Below, in pieces: positions 9,782 to 17,169 of a stretch of 64,000 bases of DNA (positions are counted from its first letter, which is position 1; each line of letters starts with the position of its first letter). Made by a program: the position numbers and the translations under genes. The notes beneath the pieces were generated by a model, which saw nothing but the letters and a program-made list of their open reading frames with translations, was not told the origin of the DNA and ran no database searches. The DNA comes from Myroides profundi (lineage in GTDB: Bacteria; Bacteroidota; Bacteroidia; Flavobacteriales; Flavobacteriaceae), in assembly GCF_000833025.1 (NCBI RefSeq), contig NZ_CP010817.1:248001-312000 (forward strand), in the 5' to 3' direction.

Positions 9782-10780
9782 TTATTTCGCTGTGTACGAC
9801 CACTTTAAGTACATTGCACCCCACGTGAATCCACCTCCAAAAGTAGCAAAAATAATATTATCACCCTTTTTAAGTTGTTTTTCGTAATCGCAAAGTAGTA
9901 ATGGTAAAGTGGCAGACGTTGTATTTCCGTATCTTTCGATATTCATTAATACCTTTGAGTCATCTAAGCCCATTCTGTGAGCTGTGGCATCAATGATTCG
10001 TTTGTTCGCTTGGTGTGCAGCTAACCAAGTCACATCTTCATGAGAAAGATTGTTTCGTTGCATTACTTTTTCACTTACATCAGCCATGTTTGATACAGCA
10101 TATTTAAATACTGTTTTTCCATCTTGGAATACATAGTGTTGTTTGTTTGCAACAGTTTCTGCACTTGCAGGTAAGATAGATCCTCCTGCTTCGATTTTTA
10201 AGAACTCACGGCCAATACCGTCGCTTCTTAAGTATTCATCTTGTACTCCATAACCTTCTGAGTTAGGCTCGAATAATACTGCTCCAGCAGCATCTCCGAA
10301 GATAATACAAGTTGCACGATCTGTATAATCGATGATTGATGACATCTTATCTGATCCGATCAACAATACTTTTTTATATCTACCTGATTCGATATATGCA
10401 GAAGCTACTGACATACCATATAAAAAGCTAGAACAAGCTGCTTGTAAATCAAATGAAAATGCATTCGTTGCTCCAATTTTTGTTGCAACATAAACTCCTG
10501 TAGAAGCTACAGGCATATCAGGTGTCGCTGTTGATAAGATTATACAATCTATATCTTTAGGATCTGTGCCTGATTTGCGTAATAAATCTTCTGCGGCTTT
10601 AATAGCCATATAAGAAGCTCCTTCACCAGGTTCTTTAAGAATTCTTCTTTCTTTAATTCCTGTACGGCTAGTTATCCATTCGTCGTTTGTATCTACCATA
10701 GTCTCTAAGTCCGTATTGGTTAACTTAGTCTCTGGTAAGTAGCATCCGATCGCTGTAATGGCTGCGTGTATTTTTGTCAT
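9782..10780 (-). CDS. fabH: 3-oxoacyl-ACP synthase III
   Basis: FabH condenses acetyl-CoA with malonyl-ACP to start fatty-acid synthesis. With the ATG at 10780 the product has 332 residues and the full catalytic triad: Cys116 in QAACSSF, His256 in AAHQANKR and Asn286 in YGNTTSA. A longer frame opens at 10813, but the extra 11 residues lie before the normal FabH N-terminus. It heads the fabH-accB-accC unit. A terminator separates it from rpmF upstream, so it should have its own promoter, although I saw no good TAnnTTTG there. Confidence 0.94.
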   Translation of the reverse strand: MTKIHAAITAIGCYLPETKLTNTDLETMVDTNDEWITSRTGIKERRILKEPGEGASYMAIKAAEDLLRKSGTDPKDIDCIILSTATPDMPVASTGVYVATKIGATNAFSFDLQAACSSFLYGMSVASAYIESGRYKKVLLIGSDKMSSIIDYTDRATCIIFGDAAGAVLFEPNSEGYGVQDEYLRSDGIGREFLKIEAGGSILPASAETVANKQHYVFQDGKTVFKYAVSNMADVSEKVMQRNNLSHEDVTWLAAHQANKRIIDATAHRMGLDDSKVLMNIERYGNTTSATLPLLLCDYEKQLKKGDNIIFATFGGGFTWGAMYLKWSYTAK

Positions 10781-10890
10781 ATGGTGTTGCTTTACTTTAT
10801 AAAAACATTCCAAAAAGAAGCGAAAATTACAAAAAAAAAACGAATTAACGGTTCTTTGGAGGCGTAAAGTACGTTTTTTGGGCTATATAC

Positions 10891-10921
10891 CAAAAAAAAA
10901 CTCTCACACATTGTGAGAGTT
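10891..10921 (-). terminator. Intrinsic terminator between rpmF and fabH
   Basis: A perfect 9-bp stem (10900-10908 with 10912-10920, loop CAT) is followed on the minus strand by nine T. It lies 21 bases after the rpmF stop. It separates the yceD-rpmF transcript from fabH, so the often-described rpmF-fabH linkage is interrupted or attenuated here. Confidence 0.85.
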
Positions 10922-10941
10922 AATTTGTACTTTGTCTAAAG

Positions 10942-11139
10942 TTATGCCTCTACTTCAGCTGTTTTGTCGATTACAACTTGCCCTCTGTAGTACATTTTTC
11001 CTTCATGCCAGTAAGCTCTGTGATATAAGTGAGCTTCTCCTGTTACAGGACATGTAGCGATTGTTGGAGCTACAGCTTTGTAGTGAGTTCTTCTCTTATC
11101 TCTTCTTGTTTTCGAGGTTTTTCTCTTAGGATGTGCCAT
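10942..11139 (-). CDS. rpmF: 50S ribosomal protein L32
   Basis: This small basic protein of the large ribosomal subunit has 65 residues. The N-terminus [17 protein letters not shown] is typical of bL32. The Zn-binding Cys set is reduced to a single Cys (TCPVTGE), so this appears to be a Zn-independent form. It follows the DUF177 gene by nine bases, a very common pairing. Confidence 0.95.
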   Translation of the reverse strand: MAHPKRKTSKTRRDKRRTHYKAVAPTIATCPVTGEAHLYHRAYWHEGKMYYRGQVVIDKTAEVEA

Positions 11140-11148
11140 TTTACTATA

Positions 11149-11772
11149 TTATTTATCCGTTAATAGTTTCTTTAATTCTGCCCATCTAGGGTCAATATCT
11201 TTATTCGTATTTTCTTCTTCCTCTTCTACATCATCATCTTCTAGGTCGTCTATTAAATCGAAGATTTCATCGTCTTCATCATCGAATAGACTGTCGAACT
11301 CATCATCTTCGTCTTCATTAACATAACCTAGATAGTCAAGTGCTGCAGAATCTAGTGTTCCGTCTTTTACCCCAGGGTGAACCCTTTTTTGAGGTATAGC
11401 TAGAGCTATCATTTCATATATATACTGAGCTACATTTATATGATGTTCTGTATATGGGATAATTAATATCTCATCGTGATCATTATTAAATGCTTCTCCA
11501 AATTTAACTACCAAGTCAATTTCACTATCTATTGGTAGATCAAAATCTTGATTTGTCACATCACAAGGTACGTTTGCAAAACCTTTACTCGTGAAATGCA
11601 ACTCAAATAAGTTGATTTTCTTGTCTAAAAGAACGTTTATGTCAGCAGTTATATGATTGAAATCACTGTAGTTATAGTTCTCGAAAAAACTGTCATCTAC
11701 CTTAAAATCAAACGAATGCTTCCCGTTTTTTAATCCTGTGAAAGGAATTAAAAAGTCTTTTTCAATATTCAT
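11149..11772 (-). CDS. YceD/DUF177 family protein
   Basis: This family, found next to rpmF in most bacteria, is linked to 23S rRNA or large-subunit biogenesis in other organisms; its molecular role is not settled. With the ATG at 11772 the product has 207 residues and a strongly acidic C-terminal third rich in Asp and Glu (roughly 160-195). An extended frame begins at a TTG at 11796, but that TTG lies inside the promoter -7 box, so the ATG is chosen. Its position and the acidic tail support the call. Confidence 0.85.
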   Translation of the reverse strand: MNIEKDFLIPFTGLKNGKHSFDFKVDDSFFENYNYSDFNHITADINVLLDKKINLFELHFTSKGFANVPCDVTNQDFDLPIDSEIDLVVKFGEAFNNDHDEILIIPYTEHHINVAQYIYEMIALAIPQKRVHPGVKDGTLDSAALDYLGYVNEDEDDEFDSLFDDEDDEIFDLIDDLEDDDVEEEEENTNKDIDPRWAELKKLLTDK

Positions 11773-11793
11773 GGAATACATGATTTGAGCGTG

Positions 11794-11821
11794 CAAAGAT
11801 AAAAAATTATTATAATTACAA
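11794..11821 (-). promoter_or_regulatory. Promoter of yceD-rpmF
   Basis: On the minus strand TTG (11821-11819), a 17-base spacer and TATCTTTG (11801-11794) fit the Bacteroidota consensus. The yceD ATG follows 21 bases later. Confidence 0.7.
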
Positions 11822-11822
11822 G

Positions 11823-12893
11823 CTAGTTATCAAATTTTTTTGTGCTAAAATCTTTTTCTTGAGGCTGTAATGGGTTTGCAGCTGCCTCTATATTTCTAGT
11901 TCTATTGTTATAAATATCAATAGCTAGATATAGTGCTTCTTTGAATGAAGTCTCATCTGCAATGCCTTTTCCAGCTATTTCATAAGCAGTTCCGTGGTCT
12001 GGAGATGTTCTAATCTTGTCTAGTCCAGCAGTATAGTTCACACCATGACCAAAAGAAATCGCTTTGAAAGGGGCTAAACCTTGATCGTGGTAGCATGCTA
12101 TCACCGCATCAAAGTGTTTGTGTGTTCCTGATCCGAAAAAACCATCAGCAGGAAACGGACCTGAAATTAGAATGCCTTCTTCATTAAGTTTTTCTACTGT
12201 CGGTTTTATGATTGTTAATTCCTCATTTCCTATAACACCGCCGTCACCAGCATGTGGGTTTAATCCTAAGATAGCAATACGTGGTTTGAATATATTGAAA
12301 TCTTGAATTAACGTATCGTTTATCGTTTTTACCTTTTGTTCGATTAGCTCTGGTGTGATTGCCTTAGCTACATCTTGTATAGGTAAGTGATCTGTTAATA
12401 ATCCTATTTTTAGATCCTCACTTACTAGAAGCATAAGAGCCTGTCCTTCTAATTGCTCGTTTAGATAATCAGTGTGTCCAGGGTATTTAAACTCTTCGTC
12501 TACGCTATTATATTTATTGATAGGAGCAGTTACTAATACGTCTATCTCTCCGTTTTTTAAAGCTTCTGTTGCTGCAACAAATGATTTTATAGCATATTTT
12601 CCAACGATAGGGTCGTTTTTACCAAATGAAATATTAACGTTTTCCTTCCATAGGTTTAATACGTTTAATCTATTTGGAACGATTTGACTTAAACTATCTA
12701 TTCCTTGTATCGCTGTATTATTATCAATCGTTTTTTTTATATATGATAGTGGCTTTGAATTTCCGAATATAACAGGAGTGCAGATTTCTAGCATTCTACT
12801 GTCTTCGAAACATTTGAGTATAACTTCACTGCCTATCCCATTTAGGTCCCCGATAGAGATACCTACTTTTATAATTTCTTCTTTGTGGCTCAT
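11823..12893 (-). CDS. pdxA: 4-hydroxythreonine-4-phosphate dehydrogenase
   Basis: PdxA oxidises 4-phosphohydroxy-L-threonine in the DXP-dependent pathway to pyridoxal 5'-phosphate. From the ATG at 12893 the protein has 356 residues. Family segments are visible: GDLNGIGSEV near the N-terminus, YPGHTDYL and NPHAGDGG with the metal-binding histidines, and CYHDQGLAPFK near the C-terminus. A longer open frame reaches 13007 but would overlap the divergent ribE gene and its promoter, so the internal ATG is preferred. Confidence 0.95.
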   Translation of the reverse strand: MSHKEEIIKVGISIGDLNGIGSEVILKCFEDSRMLEICTPVIFGNSKPLSYIKKTIDNNTAIQGIDSLSQIVPNRLNVLNLWKENVNISFGKNDPIVGKYAIKSFVAATEALKNGEIDVLVTAPINKYNSVDEEFKYPGHTDYLNEQLEGQALMLLVSEDLKIGLLTDHLPIQDVAKAITPELIEQKVKTINDTLIQDFNIFKPRIAILGLNPHAGDGGVIGNEELTIIKPTVEKLNEEGILISGPFPADGFFGSGTHKHFDAVIACYHDQGLAPFKAISFGHGVNYTAGLDKIRTSPDHGTAYEIAGKGIADETSFKEALYLAIDIYNNRTRNIEAAANPLQPQEKDFSTKKFDN

Positions 12894-12913
12894 AGTTTCG
12901 TTTAAATTATTCC

Positions 12914-12933
12914 TACTTTTGAAAGCAAATTTA
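12914..12933. promoter_or_regulatory. Overlapping back-to-back promoters of ribE and pdxA
   Basis: The 57-base gap between the two divergent ATGs carries TACTTTTG on the plus strand (12914-12921) for ribE and TAAATTTG on the minus strand (12933-12926) for pdxA. Only four bases separate the two -7 boxes, so the two polymerase footprints would overlap. No clear -33 TTG was found for either. Confidence 0.55.
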
Positions 12934-12950
12934 ATAAAATAAATGGAGTT

Positions 12951-13544
12951 ATGTTTACAGGAATAGTTGAAAACATCGGAAATATCAAAAGAATAGAGAA
13001 AGAGCAAGAAAACTTACATATCACTGTAGAATCTGCATTCGCTAGTGAATTGCAGATTGATCAGAGTGTTCTACATAATGGTATCTGTCTGACGGTAGTA
13101 GCACTAGCTGATGGTGAGTATACAGTGACTGCTATTAAAGAAACGATAGATGTGACGAGTATAGGTCAGTGGAGAGTAGGGCAAGAGCTTAACTTAGAAC
13201 GTGCTATGCTGATGAATGGTCGTTTAGACGGGCATATCGTTCAAGGGCATGTAGACCATATCGCTACTTGTGTCAGTATAGAAGAAGTAGGAGGTAGTAC
13301 ATATTTTGGGTTTGAGTACAAAACTACATCACAGCATGTGACGATAGAGAAAGGATCTATTACAATAGACGGTACAAGTCTAACAGTTGTAGATTCTGGT
13401 ATCAATACTTTTAAAGTTGCGATTATTCCATACACATTAGAGCATACTATATTTAAGCATTATCAAGTGGGAACGGTAGTTAACCTTGAGTTTGATGTAG
13501 TGGGTAAGTATGTTGCTAAGTTGGTGCAATTGAGAAGTTTGTAG
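12951..13544 (+). CDS. ribE: Riboflavin synthase, alpha chain
   Basis: This enzyme dismutates two molecules of 6,7-dimethyl-8-ribityllumazine to riboflavin. The 197-residue protein starts with the signature MFTGIVE and consists of two similar lumazine-binding barrels. They are marked by NGICLTV in the first half (with its GRLDGHIVQGHVD end) and DGTSLTVV in the second. Length and motifs are typical. It is transcribed alone, divergent from pdxA; no FMN riboswitch fits in the short leader. Confidence 0.95.
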   Translation: MFTGIVENIGNIKRIEKEQENLHITVESAFASELQIDQSVLHNGICLTVVALADGEYTVTAIKETIDVTSIGQWRVGQELNLERAMLMNGRLDGHIVQGHVDHIATCVSIEEVGGSTYFGFEYKTTSQHVTIEKGSITIDGTSLTVVDSGINTFKVAIIPYTLEHTIFKHYQVGTVVNLEFDVVGKYVAKLVQLRSL

Positions 13545-13586
13545 TAAATATTTAGTATTTTTATCGGACTATTGGTGTAAAAGACT

Positions 13587-13594
13587 TTACTTTG
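13587..13594 (+). promoter_or_regulatory. Near-consensus -7 element for the sigma-factor operon
   Basis: TTACTTTG differs from TAnnTTTG at one position and is followed by CAC, as often seen downstream of such boxes. The sigma-factor ATG at 13613 lies 18 bases downstream. A TTG that would extend the reading frame falls inside this box. Confidence 0.4.
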
Positions 13595-13612
13595 CACCTG
13601 AAAAAAAAGTAT

Positions 13613-14194
13613 ATGAAGTTTAATTCGCAAAATAGTAATTTTGCTGCCATGACGGATGAAGAGTTAGTACAATTCATTGTTCATAGTAGTAATACTAACT
13701 TGTTTGGGATACTTTATGATCGGTACGCACAGAAGGTATATGCGAAGTGTATTGGTTTTGCAGAGTCTAGAGATGTAGCAGAAGACCTTACACAAGATAT
13801 TTTTGTGAAGTTGTATTTAAACCTGAAGAACTTTAGAGGTGATTCTAAATTTTCTACGTGGTTGTATTCTTTTGCGTATAATCATTGTGTTAATTATTCC
13901 AGGTTAGTTCTTAAGAAGAAGAGAAATGAAGAAACATTGGATGATGAGAATCAATACGCATTATCTGTAGAAGACGAGATTTCGGATGAGGAGATATTCT
14001 CATTGAGTGTCGATAGGTTACAAGAGTCATTAGTAAGGTTGGATCCGGAGGACAAGATTGTTTTGTTGATGAAATATCAGGATGACAAGTCTATTAAGGA
14101 GATTTCCACCCTGTTGGATTTAGGAGAGAGTGCGGTGAAAATGAGACTCCACAGGGCTAAGAAAAAAATTGTTGAAATTTATAACTCGTTGTAA
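13613..14194 (+). CDS. RNA polymerase sigma factor, ECF/sigma-70 family
   Basis: The 193-residue protein has region 2 (DRYAQKVYAKC, then DVAEDLTQDIFVKLY and the FSTWLYSFAYNHCVNY segment) and region 4 (LDPEDKIVLLMKYQDDKS, then a helix-turn-helix ending in AVKMRLHRAKKK). The linker between them is acidic. The frame is open further upstream to a TTG at 13592, but that lies in the promoter -7 box. It is followed after two bases by a 75-residue protein and then an MscS-like channel, forming one operon. The target regulon cannot be read from the sequence. Confidence 0.9.
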   Translation: MKFNSQNSNFAAMTDEELVQFIVHSSNTNLFGILYDRYAQKVYAKCIGFAESRDVAEDLTQDIFVKLYLNLKNFRGDSKFSTWLYSFAYNHCVNYSRLVLKKKRNEETLDDENQYALSVEDEISDEEIFSLSVDRLQESLVRLDPEDKIVLLMKYQDDKSIKEISTLLDLGESAVKMRLHRAKKKIVEIYNSL

Positions 14195-14196
14195 TT

Positions 14197-14424
14197 ATGG
14201 ATAATCCGTTTAAAAAAATTCTTCAGGACGAAAAATTACCAGATTACTTAAAAGATAGGGTAATAGATAATCTCAACTTTATTAAGTTATCACTAGATGT
14301 GTCAGAACTTTATACTGTTAAGGTTCCTCAGGCATTAGGTAGCCTGATAGGAGAAAAAGATGTAAAAAAAGAAAATGAAATAATCAATAAAATTAAAAAT
14401 AGTAAGGATGATGGAACGTTATAA
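14197..14424 (+). CDS. Small acidic soluble protein, possible sigma-factor partner
   Basis: This 75-residue protein is not recognised as a named family. It has no membrane segment or Cys and is rich in Lys, Asp and Glu, with helical character. It starts two bases after the sigma-factor stop and overlaps the start of the MscS-like gene by 17 bases. Its position suggests it is co-produced with the sigma factor. An anti-sigma or other regulatory role is inference from position alone. Confidence 0.75.
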   Translation: MDNPFKKILQDEKLPDYLKDRVIDNLNFIKLSLDVSELYTVKVPQALGSLIGEKDVKKENEIINKIKNSKDDGTL

Positions 14425-15232
14425 CTTTGAGTATCCTAGTCAAATGATTAACTCTGTAATGAGCTCGTTATTACAAGGATTGATAGGATTTGTTTTTTTA
14501 GTAGGCTATATTTTAATTTCTTGGTTAATAATTAAGGTATGTTCTTATGTCTTAAAGAAGCTGTTTAAGGTTATTCGCTTAGAGAAAATACAAAATCTAT
14601 TAAGCGAAAATGACTTTTTGAATAAGGTGAATATTAAGATCAGTGTGTCTGATATCTTAATATTCTTTGTAAAGGTGTTTTTAATCTTCTTAATGGTAGT
14701 AGTAGGAGCTGAGTTATTTGGTCTAGCTATTGTCTCTCGTGAGATTGGAAACCTGATGTTGTATATTCCTAAAGTGTTTGTAGCACTACTGATCTTCGTA
14801 GGAGGATTGTATTTTGCTACATGGGTAAAGAAAGCTATTGTGGAAGTGTTAAAGGCTGTTGACTTCAGTGGAGCACGTATGATAGGTAATATCTTATTCT
14901 ATCTAATCTTGGTTTTTGTGTTTATTACTACATTGAATCAGATGGGTATAAACACAGATATTATTACTAATAATATCTCTATTATCGTAGGGGCTATCCT
15001 ATTGACTGTAGCTTTATCATTAGGATTAGGGGCTAAAGATGTTGTGACTAGATTATTGTTCTCTTTTTACGCTCGTAAGAATCTAGAGTTAGGACAGCTA
15101 GTGCGTATCGATGGTTTAGAAGGATATGTGATTTCTATTGATAATATTTATTTATGTCTGTTAGTAGAAGGAAAGAAACACTATCTACCGATAGCTAAAG
15201 TATCAGAAAGTCATATCGAGATAATAAAATAA
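14408..15232 (+). CDS. MscS-like mechanosensitive channel family protein
   Basis: The 274-residue membrane protein has about five hydrophobic segments between residues 15 and 215. A pore-helix-like stretch rich in Gly and Ala (ALSLGLGAKDVVTRLLFSFY) leads into a short beta domain (LGQLVRIDGLEGYVISID). This is the layout of small MscS-family proteins with a shortened C-terminal cage. Tandem ATG codons at 14408 and 14411 overlap the upstream 75-residue gene. It probably releases osmolytes or ions under membrane tension, but no gating data can be inferred. Confidence 0.82.
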   Translation: MMERYNFEYPSQMINSVMSSLLQGLIGFVFLVGYILISWLIIKVCSYVLKKLFKVIRLEKIQNLLSENDFLNKVNIKISVSDILIFFVKVFLIFLMVVVGAELFGLAIVSREIGNLMLYIPKVFVALLIFVGGLYFATWVKKAIVEVLKAVDFSGARMIGNILFYLILVFVFITTLNQMGINTDIITNNISIIVGAILLTVALSLGLGAKDVVTRLLFSFYARKNLELGQLVRIDGLEGYVISIDNIYLCLLVEGKKHYLPIAKVSESHIEIIK

Positions 15233-15264
15233 ACTACAAGTAGCAGTAGCTATTTAGTTATAAG

Positions 15265-15300
15265 AAAAGGCGAATGTTCTCATGAACATTCGCCTTTTTT
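15265..15300 (+). terminator. Intrinsic terminator after the MscS-like gene
   Basis: A perfect 15-bp stem (15265-15279 or so, with 15284-15298), a four-base loop and a T run follow the stop codon by about 33 bases. It ends the sigma factor-MscS operon. Confidence 0.9.
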
Positions 15301-15635
15301 AGTATTAGTATCTTGGATTGAGGGTTGTTCTCTAAGATTAAAGTTGTTGAATAAGACTGTTTTTTTATTTTCTTTCCGCTCTTTTTGACTAGATATGGAG
15401 TTTATGACTTTGGTTGCTCTTTTTGTTTTATAATGCAGGATTGAGTTTTTTATAGAGTGTTGATTTATAGAGCTATATTGTGTTTGGGCTTGGGGTTCTT
15501 CGGGTATTCTAGGGGTTTTCTTCGAGTTTGCTTGCCCAGAGAGGGGTTTTCTCGAAGGAATGTGCAAGGATAGTCGAAGGAATGTGCAAGGAACTAAAAG
15601 CAAAGAAGAGAGTAAATGAATAAAATAGGAGAAAT
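15301..15635. repeat. Gene-free stretch with a 19-base direct repeat
   Basis: This gap of about 335 bases has no convincing gene. It holds two exact 19-base copies of TCGAAGGAATGTGCAAGGA at 15552-15570 and 15574-15592 (22-base period). Nearby TTCTTCGAG and CTCGAAGG segments form a rough inverted pair. Local G content is higher than around it. A 107-codon open frame on the minus strand runs through the repeat and looks spurious. Confidence 0.6.
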
Positions 15636-15636
15636 A

Positions 15637-15669
15637 AAAAAGCTGATTGCGAATAGCAATCAGCTTTTT
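15637..15669. terminator. Terminator after the universal stress protein gene
   Basis: A perfect 14-bp stem (15637-15650 with 15656-15669, loop GAATA) with A- and T-rich ends lies 21 bases past the minus-strand stop at 15690. The symmetry would allow termination from either side. Confidence 0.85.
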
Positions 15670-15689
15670 ATATTATATAAGGATAGTGC

Positions 15690-16517
15690 TTAGTCTATCT
15701 TGATAGTCAATACTGAGATAGGTGAGTGATTTACTAAATCTTCACTGATACTTCCGTTGAAGAAATGAGCTAACCCTGTACGTCCGTGTGTAGCGATCGT
15801 GATTAGGTCTGCATTCGTTTTCTTAGAGAAGTTAAGAATTCCTTTTTCTACTGTTAGATCATTATAGATAGATAAGTCGTATTCTGTATCTGTGATGTCT
15901 TCTAAGAAGTCTTCTAATACTTGTTCTGCTACATGAGTAGGTTTAAAGCTATTAGGAGTGTTTACCATCAGTAGGTGTAACTTCGTGTCGAACATCTGGT
16001 GTAGACGTAGAATCTTTTTAAAAGGTTCTTTCATATTATCAGTAAAGTCAGAAGCGAATACAAGATCGTTTACGTTGAAGTCATCTCCTTCCCCTTTAAT
16101 TACTAATACAGGTGCGTCAGACGTTCTCACTACTTTCTGAGTGTTAGAACCTACGAAGTATTCTTTCGCTCCGCTCGCTCCATGAGATCCCATTACGATA
16201 AGGTCTGCTTTATTCGTCTCTGCTGTCTTAGTCACGCCATAAGCTGTTCTGTCTAAGATAAGACTAGTAGATACCTTAATACCTTGGAATAGATCAGATA
16301 GAGCTAATTCTCTAAGTTTCTCTTCAGCAGCGTTCTTGAAGAACATTACTTCTGGAGCAGGAGTACCTTTATTGATACTATCATTTCCTTGTTGTGGCAA
16401 GTCCAAGATGTGTAATAGTAATATTTCTGCATCTCCTTTTTTAGCTATACAAGCAGCTACCTTGATAGCGTTATAAGCTTGTGTAGAAAAATCTGTTGGG
16501 ACTAGTATTTTTTTCAT
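15690..16517 (-). CDS. Universal stress protein with two Usp domains
   Basis: The 275-residue cytosolic protein is a tandem of two Usp domains (about 1-143 and 148-275). Each starts with a beta strand and ends with the nucleotide-binding Gly-rich signature: GSHGASG followed by VRTSDAPVLV in the first, and ATHGRTG followed by VNHSPISVLTI in the second. ATP-binding Usp proteins of this type act in stress survival. It is monocistronic, with a terminator downstream. The exact trigger is unknown. Confidence 0.9.
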   Translation of the reverse strand: MKKILVPTDFSTQAYNAIKVAACIAKKGDAEILLLHILDLPQQGNDSINKGTPAPEVMFFKNAAEEKLRELALSDLFQGIKVSTSLILDRTAYGVTKTAETNKADLIVMGSHGASGAKEYFVGSNTQKVVRTSDAPVLVIKGEGDDFNVNDLVFASDFTDNMKEPFKKILRLHQMFDTKLHLLMVNTPNSFKPTHVAEQVLEDFLEDITDTEYDLSIYNDLTVEKGILNFSKKTNADLITIATHGRTGLAHFFNGSISEDLVNHSPISVLTIKID

Positions 16518-16597
16518 AGTGATATTTGTTGTTTTATTTCGATTTAATTACATGATTTAAAGTTAAGAATATAATTATCAATAGGCAAAAGTTTTAT

Positions 16598-16623
16598 TTG
16601 TAATAAAAAAATTAATATCTTTG
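16598..16623 (+). promoter_or_regulatory. Promoter of rimP-nusA-infB
   Basis: TATCTTTG at 16616-16623 matches the Bacteroidota -7 element exactly and is followed by CAC. A TTG at 16598-16600 lies 15 bases upstream, a little close. It gives a leader of about 60 bases before rimP. Confidence 0.65.
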
Positions 16624-16653
16624 CACAGTTATTTATTAAAAAAGTTAAATAAT

Positions 16654-16681
16654 GAGGGGACAAAGTAGTCCCCTCTTTTTA
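16654..16681 (+). terminator. Leader terminator/attenuator upstream of rimP
   Basis: A perfect 8-bp GC-rich stem (GAGGGGAC at 16654-16661 with GTCCCCTC at 16668-16675) is followed by TTTTTA. It lies between the promoter and the rimP ATG at 16688. No gene ends upstream on this strand, because the upstream neighbour reads left. The terminator therefore acts in the leader of the operon, which encodes NusA itself. Attenuation is an inference from this position. Confidence 0.8.
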
Positions 16682-16687
16682 TAGCAT

Positions 16688-17155
16688 ATGACATTAAAAA
16701 GTAAAGTACAAGAATTAATAGATAAGGCTTTAGAAGAGCATACATCTATATTTATTATAGATTTTACGGTGTCTGCTGACAATAAAATCACTCTAACTAT
16801 AGATGGTGATGAAGGTGTGACATTACAAGATTGTATAAATTTTAGTAGAGCTATAGAGCATAATTTAGATAGAGAAGAGCAGGATTTCTCTCTAGAGGTA
16901 GCATCAGCAGGTGCAACAGCGCCTTTAAAATTACTTCGTCAATACCATAAGAACATTGGTAGAAAACTGAAAGTAGTGACGCTAGATCAAGAGAAATATG
17001 AGGCTACTCTAGATAATGTGATCGATAATCAGATTGTCCTAAAGTGGAAGGCTAGAGAGCCTAAACCTGTAGGAAAAGGGAAGGTGACAGTAGAGAAAGA
17101 AGCTGTGATCCCTTTTGAGAATATTAAAGAAGCGAATGTTATAATTTCATTTTAA
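16688..17155 (+). CDS. rimP: Ribosome maturation factor RimP
   Basis: RimP assists maturation of the 30S subunit. The 155-residue protein has the two-domain fold expected: an N-terminal alpha/beta domain with a [14 protein letters not shown] segment followed by [12 protein letters not shown], then an Sm-like C-terminal barrel. It is the first gene of the classical rimP-nusA-infB operon, 14 bases before nusA, which confirms the call. Confidence 0.94.
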   Translation: MTLKSKVQELIDKALEEHTSIFIIDFTVSADNKITLTIDGDEGVTLQDCINFSRAIEHNLDREEQDFSLEVASAGATAPLKLLRQYHKNIGRKLKVVTLDQEKYEATLDNVIDNQIVLKWKAREPKPVGKGKVTVEKEAVIPFENIKEANVIISF

Positions 17156-17169
17156 AATAAAAAAAGCAC

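Noticed and set aside
12894..13007. N-terminal extension of pdxA
   Set aside because: It would cross the divergent promoters and overlap ribE; the ATG at 12893 matches the family N-terminus.
15280..15603. 107-codon open frame on the minus strand
   Set aside because: It runs through a terminator and a direct repeat, has no family-like pattern and no promoter.
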